Made by a program: the position numbers and the translations under genes. Below the pieces are notes generated by a model, which worked only from the letters and a program-made list of their open reading frames with translations, had not been told where the DNA came from and did no database searches. 64,000 nucleotides of DNA from JAKQIM01 sp029557965 (GTDB lineage Bacteria; Chloroflexota; Anaerolineae; Anaerolineales; UBA4823), in the NCBI GenBank assembly GCA_035341015.1, contig DAOQUL010000014.1:6761-70760 (forward strand). Direction: 5' to 3'. Positions 1 through 8,409 of this stretch are shown one piece after another. How positions within the stretch are numbered: position 1 is the stretch's first letter; each line of letters begins with the position of its first letter.

Positions 1-415
1 GGACGAAGATGCGCCGGAAGCCCTGGCTGCGCGCCGTGGCGGCCATGGGCAGCACGCCACGCGCGTGGCGCACGCGGCCATCTAGCGAAAGCTCGCCCAC
101 CACCAGGGCGCCGTCTACGGCTTCTTGCGGCAGGTGGCCCATCATCACCAGCACGCCCAGGGCGATGGGCAGGTCGTAGGTGGGGCCTTCTTTGCGCACC
201 GCGGCAGGGGCCAGGTTGACCACCACGCGCTTGCGCGGGTAGGGTAGGGCGGTGTTCTTGATGGCAGCCTGGACGCGTTCGCGCGATTCTTGTACGGCAG
301 CATCGGGCAGGCCGACGATGGTGATGCCGGGCAAGCCGTCGGCGGTATCGACTTCTACCTCGACGATGACGCCTTCGAGGCCGATGACTGCGCAAGAGTG
401 GACGCGTGAGAGCAT
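1..415 (-). CDS. comM: Mg-chelatase-like competence protein ComM (YifB family), N-terminal part
   Basis: Partial gene that runs off the left window edge; 138 residues are visible. It starts MLSRVHSCAVIGLEG and continues with VEVDTADGLPGITIVGLPD, AAVQESRERVQAA, YPRKRVVVNLAPA and KEGPTYDLPIALG, which are the hallmark blocks of the ChlI-type N-terminal domain of ComM/YifB. The Walker A ATPase part lies outside the window. Family members are AAA+ helicases that promote branch migration during natural transformation; others are annotated only as Mg-chelatase-related. The gene is divergent from the pirin gene, with about 150 bp between them. The identification is secure, but the role in this organism is inferred. 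Confidence 0.9.
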   Translation of the reverse strand, partial: MLSRVHSCAVIGLEGVIVEVEVDTADGLPGITIVGLPDAAVQESRERVQAAIKNTALPYPRKRVVVNLAPAAVRKEGPTYDLPIALGVLVMMGHLPQEAVDGALVVGELSLDGRVRHARGVLPMAATARSQGFRRIFV

Positions 416-567
416 AGGATCAGTGGATGACAGACGAAGTGGACGAAACGAAAACCCCAAAAACTTGCCTGAGATTATTATACCCCAGGCTTTCATCACA
501 GGCGTTATAATCATGAGGACGGATAAGACCGGTAAATTATTGGATTCTGGATAAGGAGAAAATCAGC

Positions 568-1419
568 ATGGACCAACCACGTACGATTGCATACTTGATC
601 ACCCCGACGATGGTTAGCGAGGGGGCCGGGGTGCGCTTGCAGCGCTCGTTTGGGCCCAGCCGCGCTAACCCCCTTGATCCCTTCTTGCTGTTCGACCATT
701 TTGCCTTTAACGAACCGATCGAAGAGGCCTTGGTTGGCTTTCCAACGCACCCGCACCGCGGCATTGAGACCGTGACCTACATGCTCGAAGGCGAGGTGCA
801 GCATAAAGATAGCCTGGGCAACACCGGCCTGATCGAGCCGGGAGATGTGCAGTGGATGACGGCTGGCGGGGGCATTATGCACGAAGAAATGCCGCGTCCC
901 AGCCCCGAGGGCAAGGTGCGAGGTTTCCAGTTATGGGTCAATCTGCCTGCCAGCCTGAAGATGAGCGCGCCGCGTTACCAGGAAGTGAAGGCCGCCAGCA
1001 TCCCAACCGTTGACCTGGCGGGGGTCCGCCTGCGGGTGGTAGCCGGAGATGCGGTGGGTGCAAGTGGGCCGGTGACCGAGATCGCAGCCAGTCCCTTATA
1101 CCTGGATGTGCAAATTGAGGCCGGTGCGAGCTTCAATCATTCCATTCCAGAGGGTCATACGGCGATCGCGTATGTATTTGAAGGCCAGGGCTTGTTCGGC
1201 GATCCAGCCCAAGAAGTGTCGGCCTTGACCATGATCGTCTTCAGCGATGGCAACGACTTGAGCGTGCGCGCCGCCCCCATTGCGCCCCTGCGCTTTATGT
1301 TGATGGTCGGCGCACCGTTCAAAGAGCCGGCGGTTCCTTACGGGCCTTTCGTGATGAACACAGACGAAGAGATCCGCCAGGCCTTGGCAGACCTGCGCAA
1401 TGGGACCTTTGTGAAGTAA
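568..1419 (+). CDS. Pirin family protein
   Basis: A 283-residue bicupin of the pirin family. The N-terminal cupin shows FLLFDHFAF, then FPTHPHRGIETVTYMLEGEVQHKDS with the metal-binding His-X-His, and GDVQWMTAGGGIMHEEMP, which supplies further His/Glu ligands. The C-terminal cupin follows (INHS-like and EGHTAIAYVFEG segments). The length matches the family (about 230-300). Pirins are Fe-binding proteins with quercetinase or redox-sensing roles in different bacteria; the sequence does not tell which applies here. The start is supported by AAGGAG ahead of the ATG. It appears to be a single-gene unit ending in the hairpin at 1446. Confidence 0.9.
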   Translation: MDQPRTIAYLITPTMVSEGAGVRLQRSFGPSRANPLDPFLLFDHFAFNEPIEEALVGFPTHPHRGIETVTYMLEGEVQHKDSLGNTGLIEPGDVQWMTAGGGIMHEEMPRPSPEGKVRGFQLWVNLPASLKMSAPRYQEVKAASIPTVDLAGVRLRVVAGDAVGASGPVTEIAASPLYLDVQIEAGASFNHSIPEGHTAIAYVFEGQGLFGDPAQEVSALTMIVFSDGNDLSVRAAPIAPLRFMLMVGAPFKEPAVPYGPFVMNTDEEIRQALADLRNGTFVK

Positions 1420-1445
1420 GTCGAAGCCTGGGAACAAGCAAACTT

Positions 1446-1490
1446 GGGGTATGAATTGGCGGCTTTGTCGCCAATTCATACCCCATTTTT
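1446..1490. terminator. Bidirectional rho-independent terminator between convergent genes
   Basis: Perfect 16-bp inverted repeat (arms 1446-1461 and 1469-1484, 7-base loop) followed by a T-rich run on the plus strand. It lies between the convergent pirin and beta-helix genes. The outer ten bases of each arm (GGGGTATGAA / TTCATACCCC) are shared with the hairpin at 10373-10421. Confidence 0.8.
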
Positions 1491-1497
1491 GTTTCCT

Positions 1498-3402
1498 TTA
1501 CTTTTTAGCTACAACGGGCAGGTAGATGCGCTGGTAAGTGCCGGGGAGAATGTACTCGTCTGCACCCAGGTCTGGAGTGCCGAAGCGCGGCTCATCGTCG
1601 ATATCCCAACTGACCGCTGTTTCTACGCCCTTGTCGATGGCCGCCGATTCGGCCCGGATGTGGTAATCTCCAGCCGCGGGATCGACGAAGGCGGGATCGC
1701 CCGGCTCGGCATGCGTGACGAAGAAGGTGCCCGCTCCCCAGGTGTCGCTGATATTGCCAGACCAGAGGATTCCATCTGCCACTACCACGTTATTGACCTC
1801 TTCGCCATGGGCATAGATGCCCACCACATGGCTGACAACGATGGTGTTGTGCATTTGCACTTGCGAGCGCTCACCAGAGTTGGAATCCTCGATCACGTAC
1901 AAACCCACTCCGTCGCCGCCCGTGTTCTCAGCAAGGGTATTGTGGATCAATTCGGGCGACCCGCCGTTGACGTAGATGCCGGGGGCGTGGAAGTGGGTTG
2001 TATCCCCACCGGTCACATAATTATGGGCGATGATATTGTTTTGCAGGGTGGGGCTGTCGTTGATGTACACCCCGCCGCCATACCCGCCCCAGTACTGGTT
2101 GCCAACGTGAGTAAAGCCAAAAGCGGTGTTATAGCGGATGATGTTGCTGTCTAGCAGGATGTTGTCGCCAATAAGGAACATGCCGCCGCCATAACCATGA
2201 GAATTGATCGCCGCGTCCTCGCCGGCAAAATTGTATTCGATCAGGTTGCCCATCACCGTAACCATACCATCTGGACCGGTGTCGATATACAGCCCGGCGC
2301 CTTTGCAAGCAGAATATGTATTGGTGTTGTGGTGGATGTGGTTGTTTTGCAGCAGCACCTCGCCGCCCCATACCGGGTCGATTTTTACCCCCGGGTCATC
2401 ATCATAGCCTTTGCCGCGGTTGTACCGGATCTCATTGCCAATGATGTTCAGGTTGCCATCCCCGATGGACAGGCCACTGCTTGAGCTGCCGTGGATGAGG
2501 TTATAAGCAATGCGCCCATTCCCGTTAACGTAAAATCCGCTGCCCCCCTGGGTATTGCTGATGACATTGCTTTCAACCACCATCTCGGTTTTGAAGGTGT
2601 ATAGTGCTGTGCCGTCGTCGTTATTTTCTAGCCAACTTTGGCGCAGGGTCAGGCTGCCCTTTTGAGCACTGATCGCTCCGCCGTGGTTTGATAAGAACTG
2701 GTTGTTGGCGGTGATTTGGGTTTCAGCCTCAAACAGGTAGACTCCCGCCCCGCCGCCGGCCTCGTTCTCTTCAAATGTGGTACTCGTCATATTCAGGCTG
2801 CCGTGTCGCTGGTATAGACCGCCGCCAGAACCGTTGCTGGGGGCAAAGTTGTTACCAAGCACACATTGCTTAATGATGAGGTTGGATTCGTTCACATATA
2901 CCCCGCCGCCGGCATCGTAATTCTCAAACATTGAAGGCTGGTGACCGCCCAGCCCGGTCGAGTCGCCGTAGCTGATGTGCAAGCCCTCTAGGGTGACGGT
3001 GATCTGCGTGCTGCTGATGTACACGCCCCGCCCCAGGGTCATGGCATTCAGCTCGGTGATATTGGCCTCGGGGTTGGGGGTGTCCCAGTTGCTGGTCAGA
3101 AATCCGCCTCGGATGGTGACGCTTTTATCAATGTACAAGGCTTGCGAAAGCCCGCCCTGGTTGTTGACCCCCATGTAAGTCCCAGCCGCCACGCGGATCT
3201 CGTCACCGGGTTGGGCGGCATCTACCGCTTCTTGAATGGTAGCATAGCAGGGGCTGGCAGCGCCGCAGCCTGTGCTGGCAACGTAATGTGTGGCGGCAAG
3301 CGGTTGGGCAGAGGCTGATCCTGCCAACCTGGGCCAGGCTGCCGCCAGCAGCAGCGCAAAAGCGACCGCGCAACAGATACCTAAGATTCGATTCAATTTC
3401 AT
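1498..3402 (-). CDS. Secreted right-handed parallel beta-helix protein with C-terminal YLP tail
   Basis: A 634-residue predicted extracellular protein. I chose the ATG at 3402 because a GAGGAG Shine-Dalgarno lies 8 bp upstream; a GTG at 3411 would have no spacing to it. A hydrophobic signal peptide (about residues 5-30, ending near ASAQP) is followed by YATIQEAVDAAQPGDEIRVAAGTY, the usual opening of pectate-lyase-like or choice-of-anchor-Q helices. About 20 coils follow, rich in NN, GGG and GVYV/GLYI turns (NNHIHHN, NIIRYNTAFG, NTLAENTGG). The end QRIYLPVVAKK resembles the ends of two unrelated secreted proteins in this window. No catalytic residues can be assigned; the protein probably binds or degrades polysaccharide or acts as an adhesin. 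Confidence 0.8.
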   Translation of the reverse strand: MKLNRILGICCAVAFALLLAAAWPRLAGSASAQPLAATHYVASTGCGAASPCYATIQEAVDAAQPGDEIRVAAGTYMGVNNQGGLSQALYIDKSVTIRGGFLTSNWDTPNPEANITELNAMTLGRGVYISSTQITVTLEGLHISYGDSTGLGGHQPSMFENYDAGGGVYVNESNLIIKQCVLGNNFAPSNGSGGGLYQRHGSLNMTSTTFEENEAGGGAGVYLFEAETQITANNQFLSNHGGAISAQKGSLTLRQSWLENNDDGTALYTFKTEMVVESNVISNTQGGSGFYVNGNGRIAYNLIHGSSSSGLSIGDGNLNIIGNEIRYNRGKGYDDDPGVKIDPVWGGEVLLQNNHIHHNTNTYSACKGAGLYIDTGPDGMVTVMGNLIEYNFAGEDAAINSHGYGGGMFLIGDNILLDSNIIRYNTAFGFTHVGNQYWGGYGGGVYINDSPTLQNNIIAHNYVTGGDTTHFHAPGIYVNGGSPELIHNTLAENTGGDGVGLYVIEDSNSGERSQVQMHNTIVVSHVVGIYAHGEEVNNVVVADGILWSGNISDTWGAGTFFVTHAEPGDPAFVDPAAGDYHIRAESAAIDKGVETAVSWDIDDEPRFGTPDLGADEYILPGTYQRIYLPVVAKK

Positions 3403-3673
3403 GGTTGACACTCCTCATAAGCACAATGATATGGGTGAAGAGAAACTCCTTGAGCCCGGTTTTGTCCGGGCAACTTTATTGGCCTTTTCAGCGGTATATT
3501 TTCTTGCTGGGGTGATGTCGATGGCGTTGGCAACCGCAACGCAGAATATCCTCTTTCATTGTATAGAAGATCATCCTGTTTGTAAAGTATCTCTTCTTGC
3601 CTCTCGGAAAGAACCCTGGCCTGGCAAGGCGGCAAGAAGCTGACCCAGGCCAATTTGTGGTACGATATATCTT

Positions 3674-4672
3674 ATGATCAAACATTACGTCCCCCTGCTT
3701 CTTATCCTCAGTATCCTGCTGCTGGGCCTGGCGGCCTGCACAGCCAAGGATGAGCCGGCTGTGGTGGTGTATACCTCGGTCGATCAACCTTTTGCCGAGC
3801 CGATCTTGACCGCCTTTGAGCAGAAGACCGGCGTTCGCGTCCTGGCAGTCTACGATACCGAAGCCGCCAAGACCACCGGCCTGGTCAGCCGCCTGTCGGC
3901 CGAGCGCGATCATCCACAGGCCGACGTGTTTTGGAGCTCAGAGATCGCCCAAACGCTCTGGCTGCAAGACCACGGCTTGTTGGCTGTTTATCAATCGCCG
4001 GTTGCAGATGATATCCCGGCTGGCTTCCGCGATCCGCAGGGGTATTGGACCGGGTTAGGTTACCGGACGCGCGTGATCATCGTTAATACCGAGCGCGTAG
4101 CGCCCGAAGACTATCCCCAAACCCTGGCTGACCTGCTCGACCCGAAGTGGGGCCCTGGCGAGGTGGGCCTGGCGAACCCGCTCTTTGGCACCACGGCTAC
4201 CCATGCCGCCGCCCTGTATGCAAGCTGGGGAGCTCAGCCGGCCCTGGATTATTTTCAACAGCTTGAGGCCCAGGGGGTGCGCATCGTAGATGGCAACTCG
4301 GTGGTGCGCGATATGGTCGCCAGCGGCGACCTGAAGCTTGGCCTGACCGACACCGATGATGCCGATGCTGCCGTCCAGGCTGGCAAGCCTGTGATCGTTA
4401 TCTTCCCCGATCAAGATGGGGCCGGCACCCTGGCGATCCCCAATACGGTGGCGCTGGTTGCCGGTGGGCCAAACCTGGCCCAGGGCCAGGCACTGATCGA
4501 CTACCTGCTGAGCGCAGAGGTTGAGACGCAGTTGATCCGCGATGGCTTTTTGCATGGTTCGCTGCGCGACTCGGCATCTGCAGGGCCGGTGTTGATGGCT
4601 GTGGATTGGCGGGCGGTGGCAGAGCAAATGGAAGCCGCCAAGCGCGATCTGCAAGACCTTTTCTTGCGATGA
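3674..4672 (+). CDS. Iron(III) ABC transporter substrate-binding lipoprotein (FutA/FbpA type)
   Basis: A 332-residue extracytoplasmic binding protein. The N-terminus is a lipoprotein signal with lipobox LAAC. The mature part opens VVVYTSVDQPFAEPILTAFEQKTGV and contains DVFWSSE, GYRTRVIIVNT and SGDLKLGLTDTDDA, typical of the Fe(III)/thiamine-type family of periplasmic binding proteins. The stop overlaps the permease start (ATGA). The start has no clear Shine-Dalgarno, and an AT-rich TACGATATAT lies only a few bases upstream, so a very short leader is possible. Iron is inferred as substrate from family resemblance and the permease architecture. I see no Fur box. Confidence 0.85.
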   Translation: MIKHYVPLLLILSILLLGLAACTAKDEPAVVVYTSVDQPFAEPILTAFEQKTGVRVLAVYDTEAAKTTGLVSRLSAERDHPQADVFWSSEIAQTLWLQDHGLLAVYQSPVADDIPAGFRDPQGYWTGLGYRTRVIIVNTERVAPEDYPQTLADLLDPKWGPGEVGLANPLFGTTATHAAALYASWGAQPALDYFQQLEAQGVRIVDGNSVVRDMVASGDLKLGLTDTDDADAAVQAGKPVIVIFPDQDGAGTLAIPNTVALVAGGPNLAQGQALIDYLLSAEVETQLIRDGFLHGSLRDSASAGPVLMAVDWRAVAEQMEAAKRDLQDLFLR

Positions 4673-6291
4673 AGTCTTCTCCTAGGGGCATCCATTCCTC
4701 CATCGGGCAGGGGCTTGGGCTGGCGGCTTACCTGCTGGTGACGCTTGGGCCGGCGGCCTGGTTGGGATGGGCCCTGCTGGAAACAGTTGTTGGGGGATGG
4801 GGGAATAGCGCCGCCCCGGTTCTGCAAGCCGAGGGCGTTGGGTTGAACAGCCGTACCTGGGGGCTTTTGGGGCACAGCCTGGGGTTGGCGGCGCTGGTCA
4901 CGGCTGGCAGCCTGCTCTTGGGGCTGGGCGCGGCGGTGTGGATTGTGACCCGCCCGCCCTGGTTAGGCCGCCTGACGCGCAAGCTTTACCTGGTTCCCTT
5001 TATCATTCCTGGTTATATCTACGCCCTGACGTGGTTGAGCCTTTTCAGCCGTTCGAGCCTGCTGGCCCAGGGGGTAGAGCGCTTATTTGGGCAGGCCCCC
5101 TCTGCCTATGGGCTGCCCGGTGCGGTGTTGATCCTGGCGCTGATCTACGCGCCGCTGGTGACCCTGGTGATGTTGGCGGCTTTGGATGCCAGCGAACCAG
5201 AGTTGGTGGAGCAGGCCCTGCTGATGGGTCCGGCTGGGCGAGCCTGGCGCGGCGTGATCCTGCCGCTCAGCCGGCCTGGCGCAGTGGCGGCGGCAGGGCT
5301 GGTCTTTGCGCTGGCGCTGGTGGAATACGGCGTGCCGGCTTTGCTGGAATTCAATGTTTATCCAATGGAAATCTATGCTGAGTTCAGCCAGAGCGGCGAC
5401 CCACTGCGGGCCTTGTTGTTGGCCTTGCCCGTGCTGATCAGCGCGGCGCTGTTGGTCGGTGCCGCCCAGTGGCTGCTGCAGCGTACGCCGCTTTCGAGCC
5501 GCCCACAGGGCGCGGCCTGGTTAAGCAACCTGCCTTTACCCGGTTTTGAGCGCACCCTGGCCTGGTTTTCGGCGCTCAGCCTGGCGGCGGCCTGCCTGCT
5601 GCCCATCCTGGTGTTGGTCATCCAGGCCGGCAGCCTTTCGGTGGTGTGGAGCGCGGCCAGCCAGGCCCAGCATGACCTGCTGACCACGCTGCTTTTGGCG
5701 CTTAGCGCGGCTTTGGGGGCGGTTCTGGTGGCCTTCATCCCTGCCCAACGCCTAGCTGCATCGGATGCAGCATCCCCCTGGCTGTGGGCGCTCTTGCTGG
5801 TGCCGCTGGCTGTGCCTGCGCCGCTGGTGGGGATCGGGCTGGTTGACCTGGCAAACCATTTGCCGGGCCGCAGCCTGGGCTGGTTTTTCATGTGGGCCGC
5901 TCACGTGGGGCGTTTTGCGCCGTTGGCCCTGATCGCATTGGTGGCCCAGTTCCGCCGCCGCGAGCCTCTTTTGCACGAGCTGGCACAACTTTACCCGGTG
6001 GGTTGGCTGCGGCGTTTGTGGCAGATCGACCTGCCGCTGATGGCGGGCGGGCTGAGCGCGGCGCTGGTGGTTGTCTTTGCCCTGTCGTTGGGAGAGATCG
6101 GCGCCACCCTGCTGGTCATCCCCCCCGGCCTGGGCACGGCTGCCCTGCGCCTGTACAATTTGTTGCACTACGGTGCGCCTGCCAGCACGGCCGGGCTGGC
6201 TTTGAGCTTGCTGTTCATCATATTGGCAGTTGGGGGTTTGTGGGCTGGATTTTATGAACGAGGAGTGCGGCGCTTTGGGCAAATTGATTGA
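4669..6291 (+). CDS. Iron(III) ABC transporter permease, two fused permease halves
   Basis: A 540-residue membrane protein with about 12 predicted transmembrane segments in two BPD-transport halves, as in FbpB/SfuB permeases. Each half carries an EAA-like coupling loop: ELVEQALLMGPAGRAWRGVILP in the first and LHELAQLYPVGWLRRLWQIDLP in the second. The start at 4669 overlaps the upstream stop as ATGA; the open frame extends further left, but an earlier start would overlap the binding-protein gene more deeply. It forms the channel with the lipoprotein upstream and the ATPase downstream. Confidence 0.88.
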   Translation: MKSSPRGIHSSIGQGLGLAAYLLVTLGPAAWLGWALLETVVGGWGNSAAPVLQAEGVGLNSRTWGLLGHSLGLAALVTAGSLLLGLGAAVWIVTRPPWLGRLTRKLYLVPFIIPGYIYALTWLSLFSRSSLLAQGVERLFGQAPSAYGLPGAVLILALIYAPLVTLVMLAALDASEPELVEQALLMGPAGRAWRGVILPLSRPGAVAAAGLVFALALVEYGVPALLEFNVYPMEIYAEFSQSGDPLRALLLALPVLISAALLVGAAQWLLQRTPLSSRPQGAAWLSNLPLPGFERTLAWFSALSLAAACLLPILVLVIQAGSLSVVWSAASQAQHDLLTTLLLALSAALGAVLVAFIPAQRLAASDAASPWLWALLLVPLAVPAPLVGIGLVDLANHLPGRSLGWFFMWAAHVGRFAPLALIALVAQFRRREPLLHELAQLYPVGWLRRLWQIDLPLMAGGLSAALVVVFALSLGEIGATLLVIPPGLGTAALRLYNLLHYGAPASTAGLALSLLFIILAVGGLWAGFYERGVRRFGQID

Positions 6292-6913
6292 GGTGCAGCA
6301 GGTCGGCAAACGCTTCGGTGCGGTGCAGGCGCTGGAAGGCATCTCGTTCAGCGTGCCGGGCGGCGGATCCCTGGCATTGAGAGGCCCTTCAGGCAGCGGG
6401 AAGACCACCCTCTTGCGCCTGATCTGCGGCTTGGAAGAACCCGACCGCGGCCAGGTTGCCCTGGATGGGCAGGTGGTCAGCCAGCCGGGCCGCCTGGCAC
6501 CGCCCTGGCAGCGCGGCATTGGCGCCGTCTTTCAGAAGCCGGCCTTGTGGCCTCACCTGACCGTCCGCCAGAACGCAGCCTTTGGGCTGACCGGCTGGGG
6601 AAAGCAACAGGCTGCGGCCCGCCTGGATGAGTTGTTGGATGCGGTGGATCTTTCGAAATTGGCTGAGCGCTACCCCTACCAGCTTTCTGGCGGAGAGGCC
6701 CAGCGTGCCGCACTGCTGCGCGCCCTGGCGCCGCGCCCGCCCATCTTGCTGTTGGATGAGCCGTTTGCCAACCTGGACCCCGCCCTGCGCACCTCGATGT
6801 TGGCCTTTGTTCAACAGACTCAGCAGGCTGAGGGCGCTACGCTGATCTTGGTAGCACATGATGACGAAAGTGCAGCCATTTGCACGCAAGTGCTGTATTT
6901 GGAGAAGCGCTAA
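6254..6913 (+). CDS. Iron(III) ABC transporter ATP-binding protein
   Basis: A 219-residue ABC ATPase: Walker A GPSGSGKTT, Q-loop in GAVFQKPALWPHLTV, signature LSGGEAQRAALLRAL, Walker B ILLLDEPFANLD and H-loop LVAHD. It is shorter than canonical FbpC/PotA-type subunits (about 350 residues) and lacks the C-terminal TOBE regulatory domain. The ATG at 6254 overlaps the permease end. A TTG at 6275 has a better-spaced GAGGAG and could be the true start. The 3' end overlaps the convergent Reg_prop gene by 4 bp, so no dedicated terminator separates them. Confidence 0.88.
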   Translation: MNEECGALGKLIEVQQVGKRFGAVQALEGISFSVPGGGSLALRGPSGSGKTTLLRLICGLEEPDRGQVALDGQVVSQPGRLAPPWQRGIGAVFQKPALWPHLTVRQNAAFGLTGWGKQQAAARLDELLDAVDLSKLAERYPYQLSGGEAQRAALLRALAPRPPILLLDEPFANLDPALRTSMLAFVQQTQQAEGATLILVAHDDESAAICTQVLYLEKR

Positions 6914-7908
6914 GGCCGGGCGTAGGGCGCAATACTTGTCAGGCCGTCGCGCGTGGCAACCCAGGCGGCGCCATCGGCGTCAAAGAGGATGGCCTTGATC
7001 TCGTCGTGCGAGAGGCCGTCTTGGGTGGTGTACACCTCGAATACGTTGCTGTGTAAGACTGCCAAGCCGTCATATTCGGAACCAAACCACAAGCCCCCAT
7101 CTGGGGCCAGCGCCAGCGAGCGCACTTTTTCGCCCGCCAGGCCGTTTTCCAGGGTCACCAGCCGCGCAATCTGCCAGCTTCCACCGGCAGATTGCACCAG
7201 CTCAGCCGCTCCGCCGCGGTCATTTAAGCCGCTGCCGGCCCAAACCTGCTCCGCTGAAACGGCCACCAGCGAAGTGATGTTGTTGTGGGGCAGGCCGTTG
7301 TGAATGCTGAAGTACTGCCAGTCACCACCGGCAGAGCGGTAGCTCAGCCCGCCGCGCGGCGCCACGTAAGAGCCAAACCACATCCCGCCATCGGGCAGGG
7401 GCAAGATCACGTTGACCATATCATCCAGCAGGCCGCCGGCCAGGGTCAGCGTTTGCCAACCGCCCTGTGTTTGTACTGCTGCGCCGCCCCAGGTGCCCAC
7501 CCACAAACGCCCGGCTGCATCCAATGCCAGGGCGTTCACGCGTTCATCCGGCAGCCCTTCGGCTTCGCTGTAAGTTTGCCAGTTCCCGGGCCCCTGGTAG
7601 CAGGTGAGGCCCTGGTTATGCCCAATCCACAGCCTGCCATCTGCATCCACCAGCAGGGCGCGCACGTATTCCAGCGGTGGGTCAAAAGGGATCTGCTGCA
7701 CCAACGTGCCGGTGCGGCGGTCTAACTGGTAAACCCCTTCCACCCCGCCTGCCCACAGGGTATTGCCTTGCTCAGCCAGGGCAAAGATGTCTTGCGGCGG
7801 GCGGATCACCTGCCAGCCAGGCCGGGCCGCTGGTGTTGGCGCTGCGGGAGGGTGGCTTAACAAGAAAAGGCCAGTGAGGAGGAGTATCCCACTGGCCCCT
7901 AAGATCAA
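6910..7908 (-). CDS. Membrane-anchored two-component-regulator-propeller (Reg_prop) protein
   Basis: A 332-residue protein: hydrophobic N-terminal anchor, Pro/Ala linker, then repeated propeller blades of the Reg_prop kind (LWAGGVEGVYQLD, DGRLWIGHNQGLTCY, AGRLWVGTWGGAAVQ, DGGMWFGSY, DGGLWFGSEYDGLAVL, DGAAWVATRDGLTSI). No kinase or output domain follows, so it is a stand-alone propeller facing outside. The start is uncertain. The TTG at 7908 has no Shine-Dalgarno, whereas an in-frame ACG at 7932 lies behind GAGGAGG and would give a basic n-region (TARRATAF) before the anchor. It is the last gene of a three-gene minus-strand operon. Function unknown. Confidence 0.72.
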   Translation of the reverse strand: MILGASGILLLTGLFLLSHPPAAPTPAARPGWQVIRPPQDIFALAEQGNTLWAGGVEGVYQLDRRTGTLVQQIPFDPPLEYVRALLVDADGRLWIGHNQGLTCYQGPGNWQTYSEAEGLPDERVNALALDAAGRLWVGTWGGAAVQTQGGWQTLTLAGGLLDDMVNVILPLPDGGMWFGSYVAPRGGLSYRSAGGDWQYFSIHNGLPHNNITSLVAVSAEQVWAGSGLNDRGGAAELVQSAGGSWQIARLVTLENGLAGEKVRSLALAPDGGLWFGSEYDGLAVLHSNVFEVYTTQDGLSHDEIKAILFDADGAAWVATRDGLTSIAPYARP

Positions 7909-7945
7909 GAAAGCGGTGGCTCGCCGTGCCGTAAGCCTTGCCTCC

Positions 7946-8398
7946 TCAGGCCGGTAAGGCCATGAACTGGGCTGCGGAGAGCCAATCGGTGGCGCGCGGC
8001 GTCCATACCACGATGGTCATGGGCAGCTTGCCGGTTTTCAGCCAGGTGCGCAGGTATTCGATGCGCACCGGCCCTTGCAGGGCAGGGCCTTGTTGGTAAA
8101 CGCACCACCCGGCTACAGGACCAGGCTGGGGAAGCCTTTTCATGCCTGCAATACCTCCCTGGGCGAACAAGATAGCCTGGTTCATGCCGCAGCCGGTATA
8201 GGTCCAGGTCTGGTGCAGGCGGTCGTACAACAGCCAATGCTGTTCGTTGGGGTGCAAAAAGGCTTTGCGCCGGCCCAACTGGATGGTCCAATCGTCCATG
8301 TTGCCGAAAGCCTGCTGGGGTGTTAGCTGGCGGTTTTGCACCTGGGCCGTGCGCTGTGCAAGTTGGTATTCAAGCTCTGCTTGTGAGTGTGCTGGCAT
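7946..8398 (-). CDS. Conserved hypothetical protein with Trp-rich N-terminal module
   Basis: A 150-residue soluble protein that I do not recognise. Residues about 20-65 (NRQLTPQQAFGNM, then NEQHWLLYDRLHQTWTYTG) resemble in layout the N-terminus of the next gene upstream (QRQISPQAFAQAV, then QNGAWLRWDGRGWLP). Both have a short helix with R-x-[IL]-[ST]-PQ, followed by a strand segment with spaced Trp and Asp. The remainder (GCGMNQAILF, GWCVYQQGPALQGPVRIEYLR) has no motif I can name. AAGGAG overlapping the upstream stop codon gives a strong start. It is translationally coupled within the operon 10275-6910. Confidence 0.6.
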   Translation of the reverse strand: MPAHSQAELEYQLAQRTAQVQNRQLTPQQAFGNMDDWTIQLGRRKAFLHPNEQHWLLYDRLHQTWTYTGCGMNQAILFAQGGIAGMKRLPQPGPVAGWCVYQQGPALQGPVRIEYLRTWLKTGKLPMTIVVWTPRATDWLSAAQFMALPA

Positions 8399-8409
8399 AT
8401 GGATGCTCC

